A stretch of DNA of 14,785 nt from CAYHPY01 sp964358485 (GTDB lineage Bacteria > Elusimicrobiota > Elusimicrobia > UBA1565 > UBA9628): positions 1 through 14,785 of the forward strand of contig CAYHPY010000093.1 in NCBI GenBank assembly GCA_964358485.1, read 5' to 3'. A program made the position numbers and the translations under genes. Below the pieces are notes generated by a model that was not told where the DNA came from, ran no database searches, and was given only the letters and a program-made list of their open reading frames with translations. Position 1 is the first letter of the stretch. Every line of letters starts with the position of its first letter. Positions 7,289 to 14,200 of this stretch are shown here, piece by piece.

Positions 7289-7315
7289 GACGATAGGTTA
7301 CCTAATTTGTATATT
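7288..7315 (+). promoter_or_regulatory. Possible promoter for the lipoprotein-corA pair
   Basis: ATGACG (7288-7293, four of six to TTGACA) is followed 16 bp later by TATATT (7310-7315), inside the 33-bp gap between two divergent genes. The expected start of transcription would be at or next to the GTG at 7322, so the message could be leaderless. This is a motif-level guess only. A promoter for the opposite gene must also lie here or just inside the lipoprotein gene. Confidence 0.3.
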
Positions 7316-7321
7316 CTCCCG

Positions 7322-8035
7322 GTGAAGTATCTTGTCGCTTTCCTTGCGTGTTGCTGCTTCGGCTGCGCTGAGGTCAAATCGTTGGTCGGAGCCCCGCCCG
7401 CCCCGGAGGCGTCGGAGCCGGGCTATTCGGCCATCCCGCTCCAAAAGGCGCTGGACCCGGCCTTGCCCGGACCCGAGCGGGTTCGTTTGGTCCTGGATTA
7501 CCGGGGGACGGAGGACGCGCTCCTCGATTTGCCGGATGATTTTCACCGGGGCTGGATCCGGATTTCCGCTTCCGAGGCCGGCCGGCCCGGGGTTCGGACC
7601 TCCAACATCGTCGTTTCTGAGGATCAGCGGGAATTTCTCAAGGGACTGCGCCCGGGGAGCCGCTTCGAACTCCGGGCTTTGCGGGTGCGGGCCGATGACG
7701 TCGGTTTCTTGGAAGGAGGGCCGGGCGTGGTCCTGCGGGCCGTCCGCCTTTCGCCCGCGGGCGCGGGCGCCCAGGCCGCCCCGGCCGAGGCTCCCCGGGC
7801 GTTTGCGCCGGGAAGCCTGTACCGAAACGCCCGCGCCTCGGACGAATTCATTTTCCTGGGCGCCGACGGGGTCTTCCGGATCCGCGACCGGGGGCGCGAG
7901 GTCGCCGGGCTTTACGAACGGGACGGAAAAACCGTGCGCCTGAAGCTTCCCAACGGGCGGACCGCCGAGGCGGCGCTCGAGGGGCGCCTGCTGACCGATC
8001 CGGAGGGAAGGCCCTGGCGCCTGTCGGACGAATGA
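7322..8035 (+). CDS. Putative lipoprotein, unknown function
   Basis: A 237-residue protein, unrecognised beyond its export signal. The N-terminus has K2, a short hydrophobic stretch (3-9) and a cysteine-rich end, LACCCFGC. C15 (preceded by F-G) is the most likely lipidated cysteine, with C10 an alternative, so a lipoprotein is probable but the lipobox is not textbook. Residues 53-145 contain alternating beta-like segments (RVRLVLDY, GWIRISASEAG, SRFELRALRVRADD). After an Ala/Pro-rich hinge (145-165), a small C-terminal domain (167-237) reads like short beta hairpins (EFIFLGADGVFRIRDRG, KTVRLKLPNGRTAEAALEGRLL). The GTG at 7322 has no Shine-Dalgarno; a TTG at 7307 in the same frame would give a longer signal (MYILPVKYLVAFL...). 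The stop overlaps the corA start as ATGA, so the two are likely co-translated. Confidence 0.72.
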   Translation: MKYLVAFLACCCFGCAEVKSLVGAPPAPEASEPGYSAIPLQKALDPALPGPERVRLVLDYRGTEDALLDLPDDFHRGWIRISASEAGRPGVRTSNIVVSEDQREFLKGLRPGSRFELRALRVRADDVGFLEGGPGVVLRAVRLSPAGAGAQAAPAEAPRAFAPGSLYRNARASDEFIFLGADGVFRIRDRGREVAGLYERDGKTVRLKLPNGRTAEAALEGRLLTDPEGRPWRLSDE

Positions 8036-9036
8036 GCCAAAGGGAGGGCGGGGTCATCGAGCATCCCAAAGGAGTGGTCAACTGCGCCTCCTATGTCCAA
8101 GGGCGGCGAAAGGCCGACGTCGCGATCGACGACATTAGCGAGGCGATCAAGGACCCCGAGTGCTTCCTTTGGATCGGCCTGCACGAGCCTTCCGAGGAAC
8201 TTCTCCGAAAGGTTCAGGTGGAATTCGGCTTGCACGACCTGGCGGTCGAGGACGCCCATCGCGCCCACCAGCGGCCGAAGATGGACCGCTACGGCGACAT
8301 CCTATTTCTGGCGCTGCAGACCGCCCAATACAAAGGGCACAAGGTTTTGCACGGGGAGACCCATGTTTTTTTCGGCAAGCGCTTCCTCATCACCGTGCGC
8401 CACGGCGCCAGCCTTCCCTACGAAGCCGTCCGGGCGCGCTGCGAGGAGACCCCGCATCTTTTGTCCAAGGGCCCGGCCTTCGCCCTCTACGCCCTGCTCG
8501 ACTTCATCGTGGACCAATACTTCCCGGTGGTCGACGGCATCGGCCAGGCCGTGGAGGAGTTGGAGGAGTCGGTCTTCTCGGGCAAGGGCATCGCGGCGGT
8601 CACCGAGCGGATCCATGCCCTGCGGCGGCAGATCCTGATCGCCAAGAAGGGCACCGCGCCGGTCATCGACATCTGCAACCGCCTGGAACGCGTCGAATCC
8701 GAGCTGATCCCGGAGGACACCAAGCCTTATTTCCGGGACGTCTTCGATCACGCCTTCCGCATCAACGAGATGCTCGAAAACCTCCGGGAGGTGATGAGCT
8801 CCGCCCTGGAGGCCAGCTTGGCGCTGATTTCCATCGAGCAGAACCAGTCCATGAAGCGGCTGAGCGCCTGGGCCGCCATGGTGGCGGTGCCCACCATGAT
8901 TGCCGGAATCTACGGGATGAATTTCCAGCACATGCCGGAGCTGGCCTGGCAGCTGGGCTACCCGGGTTCCCTGCTCCTGATGCTCGGGGTCTGCCTGGGC
9001 ATGCACGTCTACTTCCGCCGGACGGGCTGGCTTTAG
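8032..9036 (+). CDS. corA: CorA-family magnesium/cobalt transporter
   Basis: A 334-residue CorA-family divalent metal channel, a homopentameric inner-membrane protein that takes up Mg2+ (also Co2+ or Ni2+ in some members). Length and order match the family. A large cytoplasmic alpha/beta N-terminal domain (about 1-160) includes HDLAVEDAHRAHQRPKMDRYGDILFL, then long stalk helices (about 165-275). Two transmembrane segments follow: about 276-294, ending in the signature YGMNFQHMPEL with the GMN filter at 295-297, and about 309-327. The C-terminus is short and basic (FRRTGWL). The ATG at 8032 overlaps the upstream lipoprotein stop by 4 bp. The 3' end overlaps the convergent histidine kinase stop (9033-9036), so there is no room for a separate terminator. 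The exact metal cannot be read from sequence. Confidence 0.94.
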   Translation: MSQREGGVIEHPKGVVNCASYVQGRRKADVAIDDISEAIKDPECFLWIGLHEPSEELLRKVQVEFGLHDLAVEDAHRAHQRPKMDRYGDILFLALQTAQYKGHKVLHGETHVFFGKRFLITVRHGASLPYEAVRARCEETPHLLSKGPAFALYALLDFIVDQYFPVVDGIGQAVEELEESVFSGKGIAAVTERIHALRRQILIAKKGTAPVIDICNRLERVESELIPEDTKPYFRDVFDHAFRINEMLENLREVMSSALEASLALISIEQNQSMKRLSAWAAMVAVPTMIAGIYGMNFQHMPELAWQLGYPGSLLLMLGVCLGMHVYFRRTGWL

Positions 9037-10883
9037 CCGGTCTCCGACAGTGCCATCGGAAGCGTGAAGTAGAAGGTCGAGCCCTGCCCGAGGGCGCTTT
9101 CCAGCCAGATCGCTCCTCGGTGGAGCGTGACCAGCTCCTGGACGATCGCCAGGCCGAGTCCCACCCCTTCCTGGCCCTTGCCGGGCTTATGGACCTGGGC
9201 GAACCGGTCGAAGATCTTTTTCTGGTTCTCCGGCGCGATCCCGCAGCCGGAATCCCGGACTCCGAAGACGACGAAGTTGGAGTAGACGCCCGTCCCGGGC
9301 ATGGCCCCCAGGCGGATCGAGCCGCCTTCCGGAGTGCACTTGATGGCGTTGGAAACCAGGTTGGTCAGGATCTGCACGACCCGGTTGTGATCGGCCAGGG
9401 CCTTGAGTTCCCGTCCCGGGGAGGCGGGGGGAACGTCGTAAGACAGCATGATCTTCCGGGACAACGACCAGGGGCGCAGGCCCTCCACCGCTTCCCGGAG
9501 GATTCCCGGCACGGAGGTGGGAACGGGGTGGACGGAGAATTTGCCCGCCTTGATCTTGGAGAAATCCAGGATCTCCCCGACCATCTGTCGAAGATTTCGG
9601 GTGTTCTTGAGGCTGATCTGGATGAAGCGCTGTTCTTCGGGACTTAATTTCATCGCCGACTTCTCGGACACGATTTCCAGGGCCGAGCAGATGGCGGCCA
9701 GGGGCGCCCGCAGTTCGTGGGTCACATGGGAGATGAACTCCTCCTGGACCTTTTCGGCCTCGCGGAATTTGGAAACGTGAGGCAGGACCCCGTAGGTGCC
9801 GACCACGCGGCCTTCCTGGTCCTGGACGACGGCCAGGGATTTCCGGAAAGCGTCGAGCACCTCCGGATCGGCGGCGACGCGCATCGCCTCCGAGATGGCC
9901 CGGTCCCCGGGGATTTCCGTTTCCCAGGCTAGATTGAGGATGTTCTGGCCGGTGACGCCCTTCTCGGTGATGGCTTTGCCGGCGACTTCGGAGAGTTTCT
10001 TGCCCATGATGGCTTCGGCGGCCGGATCCATCATGAGCACGCGGCCGTCCTTGTCGACGGTCACGCGGCCCTGGGCGATATTGCTGATCACTTGGTTGGC
10101 GCGGACCTTTTCGTTGACCGCGACCTGCTTTTCGGTCCGCAGCTCGGTGGTCGCCGCCTCGACCCGGCGGGCGAGGGCGTCCTTGACGGTCTTCAGGGCC
10201 TGGGCGTAGATGAGGGCCCGTTCCTCGGGATCTTGGACGGATTGATCCACGATGCTCTTGATGAAGGACCCGAAGGGCAGGCCCGAGAGCCGGTGGGCGG
10301 TCGTGGCGGCCGTGCGGGGAGCGGTCCGGCGGTCCGGGATCGGGGAGGGCGGCGCCGTGGGCTTGGGCGCCAGGACGGGGGCGGGAGGCGGCGCCTTGAC
10401 GGCCCGGGTGAAGTGGGCCTGGTTGGCCAAGATGCCGCGGACCCCGCGCTGGTTGAAGAATTCGGTCGCGTCGATTCCCGTGGCCTTGTTCGGGGGCAAA
10501 GCGGCCAGTTCGCACAGGGCGGCCAGCTCGTAAAGGCGGATTCCGGGCATGAAGCAAAGGCTTTGAATTTGGGCGGAACGGAAGGCGGTCTTGAGCTGGA
10601 CATAGGCGTCCGGACCGTCCACGACGAGGGAGTTGATCACCCAGTGGCCCTCGGCCAGAGCCAGGCTCACCCGCGTCGTGTTCGGGTGGAGCAAAATCCG
10701 CCCCATGGCGTCATGGGCCTCCTGCAGGGAGGAGGTCGGAACGGGATGGTGGGCTTTGTAAAGCCCGACGAGCTTGGCGGTCTGGTCCAGGAGCCGGAGG
10801 AAATCCCGGCACGCCCCGAGCGCCTCTTTCGGGAGGGCCGAGGTCTGGATGGTCTGGGTTTGGTTCTCGGGCATGGCGCTCAT
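9033..10883 (-). CDS. PAS-domain sensor histidine kinase with an N-terminal uncharacterised domain
   Basis: A 616-residue cytoplasmic histidine kinase, last gene of the ATPase-TPR-kinase operon. In order: an uncharacterised alpha/beta region (about 22-161) with LYKAHHPVP, then VSLALAEGHWVINSLVVDGP and SLCFMPGIRLYELAAL; a Pro/Ala/Arg-rich linker (about 163-190); a helical coiled-coil region (about 232-263); a PAS domain (about 265-374); the HisKA H-box SHVTHELRAPL with phosphoacceptor H389; and the HATPase domain with N512 (LVSNAIKCTP), D544 (VRDSGCGI), an F-box (IFDRFAQV) and GVGLGL (573-578). There are no transmembrane segments, so the signal is probably intracellular. The ATG at 10883 is chosen over the longer open frame (to 10949) because it overlaps the TPR stop as ATGA. 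There is no receiver domain of its own; the operon's receiver is on the ATPase. Confidence 0.92.
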   Translation of the reverse strand: MSAMPENQTQTIQTSALPKEALGACRDFLRLLDQTAKLVGLYKAHHPVPTSSLQEAHDAMGRILLHPNTTRVSLALAEGHWVINSLVVDGPDAYVQLKTAFRSAQIQSLCFMPGIRLYELAALCELAALPPNKATGIDATEFFNQRGVRGILANQAHFTRAVKAPPPAPVLAPKPTAPPSPIPDRRTAPRTAATTAHRLSGLPFGSFIKSIVDQSVQDPEERALIYAQALKTVKDALARRVEAATTELRTEKQVAVNEKVRANQVISNIAQGRVTVDKDGRVLMMDPAAEAIMGKKLSEVAGKAITEKGVTGQNILNLAWETEIPGDRAISEAMRVAADPEVLDAFRKSLAVVQDQEGRVVGTYGVLPHVSKFREAEKVQEEFISHVTHELRAPLAAICSALEIVSEKSAMKLSPEEQRFIQISLKNTRNLRQMVGEILDFSKIKAGKFSVHPVPTSVPGILREAVEGLRPWSLSRKIMLSYDVPPASPGRELKALADHNRVVQILTNLVSNAIKCTPEGGSIRLGAMPGTGVYSNFVVFGVRDSGCGIAPENQKKIFDRFAQVHKPGKGQEGVGLGLAIVQELVTLHRGAIWLESALGQGSTFYFTLPMALSETG

Positions 10884-11665
10884 CGAGCCCCCCCGGCTTC
10901 CGGTTCGATCAGGGACAGCCCCATCGCGACGAGCGGGTCTCCGGGACACACGGTGGCGGCGTGGCGGATGATGCGGCGGGCGCCCTCGTCGATGCCCTTG
11001 CGGTGCAGGAACATCGCCAAATTATAGAGCCCAAGGCCGTTGCGGGGCATCATCTCCAGGGCGGACCTCATCCGGTCGATGGCCTCGTCCAGGCGGCCGT
11101 GCTCGCAAAGCGCCACCGCCAGGTCATGGTGCGCGGGGAAAAGCTTGGGTTCGAAATCCAGGGCCTTGGCGATGGCGGGGTCTTCCGGATCATAACCGAA
11201 GGCCTTCCAATGCTCATACCAGGCCTGGCCGTCCTCCGGGGCCAATTCGATGGCGATGAGCGTCTCCGCCTTGCGTCGCTCGGGGTCCGCCTTCTCCCCG
11301 CGCCGCAAGGCGACCGCCATGGCGCGGTGCGCGTCGGCCAGGCCCGAGGCGACCTGGACCGCCCGTTCGGCGGCGTCGTAGGAGAGATCGTAATAGCTTT
11401 GGGCGTCCTTGCCCTCCAATTCCCGGCGAAACCCCCAATAGGCGTAGGTTTCGGCCAGGCCGGCCAGAGCCGAGGCGTTGTTGGGCTGGCCCGCCAGGCA
11501 GTCCCGAAACAGGGCCACCGCTTCCGAATAGCCATCGGGGCTGTGGGTTGCGAGAGCCTTCTGGGCGCGCTGGAGCAATGAGGGCTCCGCCGCGGCAACG
11601 GCCGGTTTTTGCCCGGTTTTCAGGGCCTTTTCCGCGGTTTCCGGCAGGGTCAAATTCATTTCCAT
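10880..11665 (-). CDS. TPR-repeat protein
   Basis: A 261-residue soluble helical protein with tetratricopeptide-type repeats, expected to act as a protein-protein adaptor. Repeat-like helix pairs are visible at about 46-80 (YSEAVALFRDCLAGQPNN...ALAGLAETYAYWG), 97-145 (DAAERAVQVASGLADAH...ALRRG) and 173-240. The last is the clearest: PAHHDLAVALCEHGRLDEAIDRM, then NGLGLYNLAMFLHRKGIDEGA. There is no signal peptide or catalytic motif. The ATG at 11665 (with another at 11659) is chosen because the protein-like sequence starts there, 8 nt after the ATPase stop; the open frame to 12007 is a shadow of the ATPase gene. Shine-Dalgarno match is poor, so it is likely coupled to upstream translation. It sits between the receiver-ATPase and its putative kinase, consistent with an adaptor or pilotin-like role (inference). 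Confidence 0.82.
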   Translation of the reverse strand: MEMNLTLPETAEKALKTGQKPAVAAAEPSLLQRAQKALATHSPDGYSEAVALFRDCLAGQPNNASALAGLAETYAYWGFRRELEGKDAQSYYDLSYDAAERAVQVASGLADAHRAMAVALRRGEKADPERRKAETLIAIELAPEDGQAWYEHWKAFGYDPEDPAIAKALDFEPKLFPAHHDLAVALCEHGRLDEAIDRMRSALEMMPRNGLGLYNLAMFLHRKGIDEGARRIIRHAATVCPGDPLVAMGLSLIEPEAGGAR

Positions 11666-11673
11666 TGTTTTTA

Positions 11674-13842
11674 TCAGTCCGCCATGATGATCTTCATCGC
11701 TTCGGCCAGCGAGGTCTTGCCTTCCGCCACGGCGTTGAGGGCCGCTTGACGGAGGGTGGTCATGCCTTCCTGAACGGCTTGTTCGCTGATGGCGTCGGCG
11801 TGCCCCGCGCCGAGTATTCTTTGGCGCATCTCGGGGGTCTTGATCGGCATGACCTCGAAGATGGGCATGCGGCCCTTGTAGCCCGTCTGGGAGCAAAGGC
11901 GGCAGCCCACGCTGCGGTAGGATTCCTGGATGCCCGCCAGCTCGGTCTCGGTCAGGATTTTTTTGTCGTCGTCCGAGAGCGGGACGGGAAGTTTGCAGCT
12001 TTGGCACAGAGTTTTCACCAGGCGCTGGGCGATGATGAGCTTGACGCTGGCCGCCACCAAAAACGGCGCCACGCCCATGTGGGTCAGGCGCATGATGCTG
12101 GCCGGGGCGCTGTTGGTGTGCAAGGTGGAGAAGACCAAGTGGCCGGTGATGGAGGCCTTGACGGCGATCTGGGCCGTTTCCAGGTCCCGGATTTCGCCGA
12201 TGAGCATGACGTCCGGGTCCTGCCGCAGGAAGGAGCGCAGGACCGCCTCGAAGGTCAGGCCGATGGCCGATTTGACGTGGACCTGGGTGATGCCCTGGAC
12301 CTCGTACTCCACGGGGTCCTCGGCGGTCATGACGTTGACGTCGGGAGCGTTGACCATCCCGATCATGGTGTAGAGGGTGGTCGTCTTTCCGCTTCCCGTG
12401 GGTCCCGTCACCAAAATGAGGCCGTGCGGGGTCTGGAGGGCCCGCTGGATGACGTCTTTGTCCCGGACCGAAAGGCCGAGATCGGTCAGAGTGCCGCTGA
12501 TCTTGCTGCCCCCCAGGACGCGCATGACGACCTTCTCCCCGTGGATTCCGGGCAGGACGCTGACCCGGAACTCGACTTTCTTGCCCTTGATCTTGGCGCG
12601 GAACTGCCCGTCCTGCGGGAGGCGCCGTTCGGTGATGACCAGGCTCGACATGATCTTGATGCGGGCCGATAGCCGGGAAGAGAGGGCCGCCGGCAGGGTG
12701 CAGAGCTTCTGGAGCGAGCCGTTGTCCCGGATGCTGACGGTGATCTGGCGTTCCTCGGGCTCGATGTGAATGTCGCTGGCGCCCATCTCGACGGCTTTAA
12801 TGAGGATCTTGTTGACCTTGGCCACCAGGGGATGATCGTTGGCCAGGACTTCGAGTCCGGCTTCCTCGGGAACCTCCTCCTCTTGTTCGACCGCCAAATC
12901 TTCCGTATGGGCGTCGTCCAACATCTCCAAGGGATGGCTTTCGAGGTCCGGGGGCGCCTCTCCGGAGGCCGCCGGAGTCGCCGGGGCGGCGGGGGAAACC
13001 TGGTTGAGCGGCGGCACCTCAGGGGCCGTCGATCCCAGCCAAGCTTCACCGGGGGACGGCATGGGAACGAATCCCCCCTGGGACGGCGGAAAGGGCGAGG
13101 GAGAGGCCATGCCGGGTTGGGGCGGGGCGGGGGACTGCGCGTGGTAAGCCGTCGGGGCCTGATGGGGGGAGGCCTCGTGCGGGGTCGGGGGCAAGGACAG
13201 CCGCGGCTGGGGGCTGCGGGCCAAGGCCCCGGCGATGGAACTGAGAAGCTGATTGTTGGAGACGGGTTTCTCCAGGAAATCGGAAATGTCCATGCCCATC
13301 GCCCGCAGGTGGCGCCGGTTGGAGGCGCCGGTGAACATGATGATGGGGACGTTCCGGGTTTCGTCGCTGGCGCGCAGTTGCTGGATGAGTTCGTACCCGT
13401 TGAGGTTGGGCATGTTGAAGTCGACCAGGACAAGTTCCGGGGGAGCCTTCAGGGCCTGGCGCACGCCGTCGGCGCCGTCCACCGCCTCGACCACCTCGTA
13501 ACCGCGGTCCTGCAGGACGAATTTGACCGCTTCCCGGTAATCGTCGTTGTCGTCGACCACCAGAATGCGGGGGGAGCGGACCGCGGGGGCCGGAGGGGCG
13601 GGATCGAAAATCCTCGCCGGCTCCGGGACCTTATTTTGAATCGGGAGGGCCACGGCCGGGGCTTGGCGCGCGGGGGCCGCGGCGGGCGCGGGCGCGGGGG
13701 CCGGGGCTTGGACAGGGGGCGGAGGCGGAACCTGGAAGAAGGCGACTCCCGGGGGCGGCTCCGAGTTCGCGGGCTTGGCCGGCCCGCCGATTCCAAGAAG
13801 CGCGTCGAGTTCTGCGATTAGGGCGTCAGGGTTAGAGTTCAT
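11674..13842 (-). CDS. PilB/GspE-type assembly ATPase with N-terminal receiver (REC) domain
   Basis: A 722-residue fusion. Residues 1-20 form a short helix-like leader, followed by a Pro/Ala-rich linker (to about 90). A complete receiver domain (91-208) has acidic residues D97/D98, phosphoacceptor D141 (LVLVDFNMPNLNG), T171 and K192 (FLEKP). A second Pro-rich linker (210-300) leads to a type II/IV secretion ATPase (about 330-722). That has Walker A GPTGSGKTT (480-488, K486), the Asp-box region EDPVEYE, Walker B-like DVMLIGEIRD (544-553), a His-box region (LVFSTLHTN), and the tetracysteine zinc site C613/C616/C647/C650 typical of GspE/PilB. These hexameric ATPases drive pilus or pseudopilus assembly at the inner membrane. 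The receiver occupies the place of the usual N-terminal MshEN/GspE-N domain. It is the first gene of the operon. No pilC, pilT or pilin gene is in the window. Confidence 0.93.
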   Translation of the reverse strand: MNSNPDALIAELDALLGIGGPAKPANSEPPPGVAFFQVPPPPPVQAPAPAPAPAAAPARQAPAVALPIQNKVPEPARIFDPAPPAPAVRSPRILVVDDNDDYREAVKFVLQDRGYEVVEAVDGADGVRQALKAPPELVLVDFNMPNLNGYELIQQLRASDETRNVPIIMFTGASNRRHLRAMGMDISDFLEKPVSNNQLLSSIAGALARSPQPRLSLPPTPHEASPHQAPTAYHAQSPAPPQPGMASPSPFPPSQGGFVPMPSPGEAWLGSTAPEVPPLNQVSPAAPATPAASGEAPPDLESHPLEMLDDAHTEDLAVEQEEEVPEEAGLEVLANDHPLVAKVNKILIKAVEMGASDIHIEPEERQITVSIRDNGSLQKLCTLPAALSSRLSARIKIMSSLVITERRLPQDGQFRAKIKGKKVEFRVSVLPGIHGEKVVMRVLGGSKISGTLTDLGLSVRDKDVIQRALQTPHGLILVTGPTGSGKTTTLYTMIGMVNAPDVNVMTAEDPVEYEVQGITQVHVKSAIGLTFEAVLRSFLRQDPDVMLIGEIRDLETAQIAVKASITGHLVFSTLHTNSAPASIMRLTHMGVAPFLVAASVKLIIAQRLVKTLCQSCKLPVPLSDDDKKILTETELAGIQESYRSVGCRLCSQTGYKGRMPIFEVMPIKTPEMRQRILGAGHADAISEQAVQEGMTTLRQAALNAVAEGKTSLAEAMKIIMAD

Positions 13843-13847
13843 GAATT

Positions 13848-13857
13848 GGTGGCCACC
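13848..13857. promoter_or_regulatory. Palindrome over the ATPase ribosome binding site
   Basis: GGTGGCCACC is a perfect 10-bp palindrome. Its minus-strand copy overlaps the likely Shine-Dalgarno (AAAGGTGG) of the receiver-ATPase gene, 5 bp before its ATG. It could be a protein-binding site. A 10-bp palindrome somewhere in a 360-bp GC-rich gap is not surprising by chance, so confidence is low. Confidence 0.25.
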
Positions 13858-13898
13858 TTTGCCTGGCGATTAATGGACGCGGGTTTCCTCATGCCCAA

Positions 13899-13907
13899 AT
13901 TGTAACA
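13899..13907 (-). promoter_or_regulatory. Extended -10 promoter element for the ATPase operon
   Basis: Read on the minus strand, TGTTACAAT is an extended -10 (TG-N-TACAAT, five of six to TATAAT). It sits about 57 bp before the ATPase ATG, implying a leader of about 50 nt. No recognisable -35 lies upstream, as is usual for extended -10 promoters. Confidence 0.45.
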
Positions 13908-14107
13908 CCCCCCGCGGCCGGGCGGTTGGGCCCTTAGGTCCCTCCGGGGCCAGGATTTGGGCCTAGTTCCGGCTTGGGCCCGGAGGCAAAGGGCGTGGGT
14001 CCTCCCCGCCGCCCCGGCTTCCGCCCAAGGCCCGGTTCTCGTCGAGAAAGGGCTTGGGGCCGGCTCCGTAACAAAACTGAAACGCCCGGGGGCCATAATC
14101 AAGGCAT

Positions 14108-14122
14108 GAGATCGCCGAGATC
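14108..14122. repeat. Short direct repeat GAGATC-GCC-GAGATC
   Basis: Two exact GAGATC copies are separated by 3 bp. They lie about 80 bp before the start of the secreted-protein gene and just after the possible -10 at 14094-14099. They could be a half-site pair for a regulator, or chance. Confidence 0.4.
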
Positions 14123-14124
14123 TG

Positions 14125-14140
14125 GGTCCAGGCTTGGACC
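14125..14140. repeat. Inverted repeat GGTCCA-GGCT-TGGACC
   Basis: Perfect 6-bp arms around a 4-nt loop could form a small hairpin in the leader of the secreted-protein gene or act as an operator. No T-tract follows on either strand, so it is not a terminator. Confidence 0.45.
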
Positions 14141-14200
14141 AAGGGCCCATCGTGCTTTGGGTCCTTCCGATTTCTCCTTCTCGGCGAGGGGGTTGCTCCG

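Larger units (their letters stand above)
13843..14200. other. Divergent intergenic region, 358 bp, repeat-rich
   Basis: This is the only long stretch without a convincing gene. It separates the minus-strand ATPase operon from the plus-strand secreted-protein gene, so it should hold promoters for both. Visible elements are a minus-strand extended -10, several GGGCC or GGCCC motifs often preceded by TT (around 13926, 13957, 13974, 14054 and 14142), a short direct repeat and a hairpin. A plus-strand CATAAT at 14094-14099 could be a -10 for the secreted-protein gene, but no good -35 is seen. The open frames here are Arg/Gly/Pro-rich and do not look like protein. Confidence 0.6.

Noticed and set aside
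6761..7321. Plus-strand extension upstream of the lipoprotein
   Set aside because: It is antisense to conserved DUF255 sequence, and the export signal starts only at 7322 (or 7307).
8160..9647. Plus-strand 495-residue open frame
   Set aside because: Out-of-frame shadow of corA continuing antisense to the kinase; composition is Arg/Gly/Pro-rich with no domain.
10884..10949. 22-residue N-terminal extension of the PAS kinase
   Set aside because: The sequence is Arg-rich and overlaps the TPR gene. The ATG at 10883 with an ATGA overlap is the better start.
11666..12007. N-terminal extension of the TPR protein
   Set aside because: Out-of-frame shadow of the ATPase 3' end, Arg/Pro/His-rich; the protein-like sequence starts at 11665.
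12766..13821. Plus-strand 351-residue Gly/Arg-rich open frame
   Set aside because: Antisense of the Pro/Ala linkers and receiver domain of the ATPase. Its repetitive look comes from the sense-strand Pro/Ala codons.
13839..14150. Minus-strand small open frame in the intergenic region
   Set aside because: No Shine-Dalgarno or recognisable motif, Arg/Pro/Gly-rich, and it crosses the predicted operon promoter.
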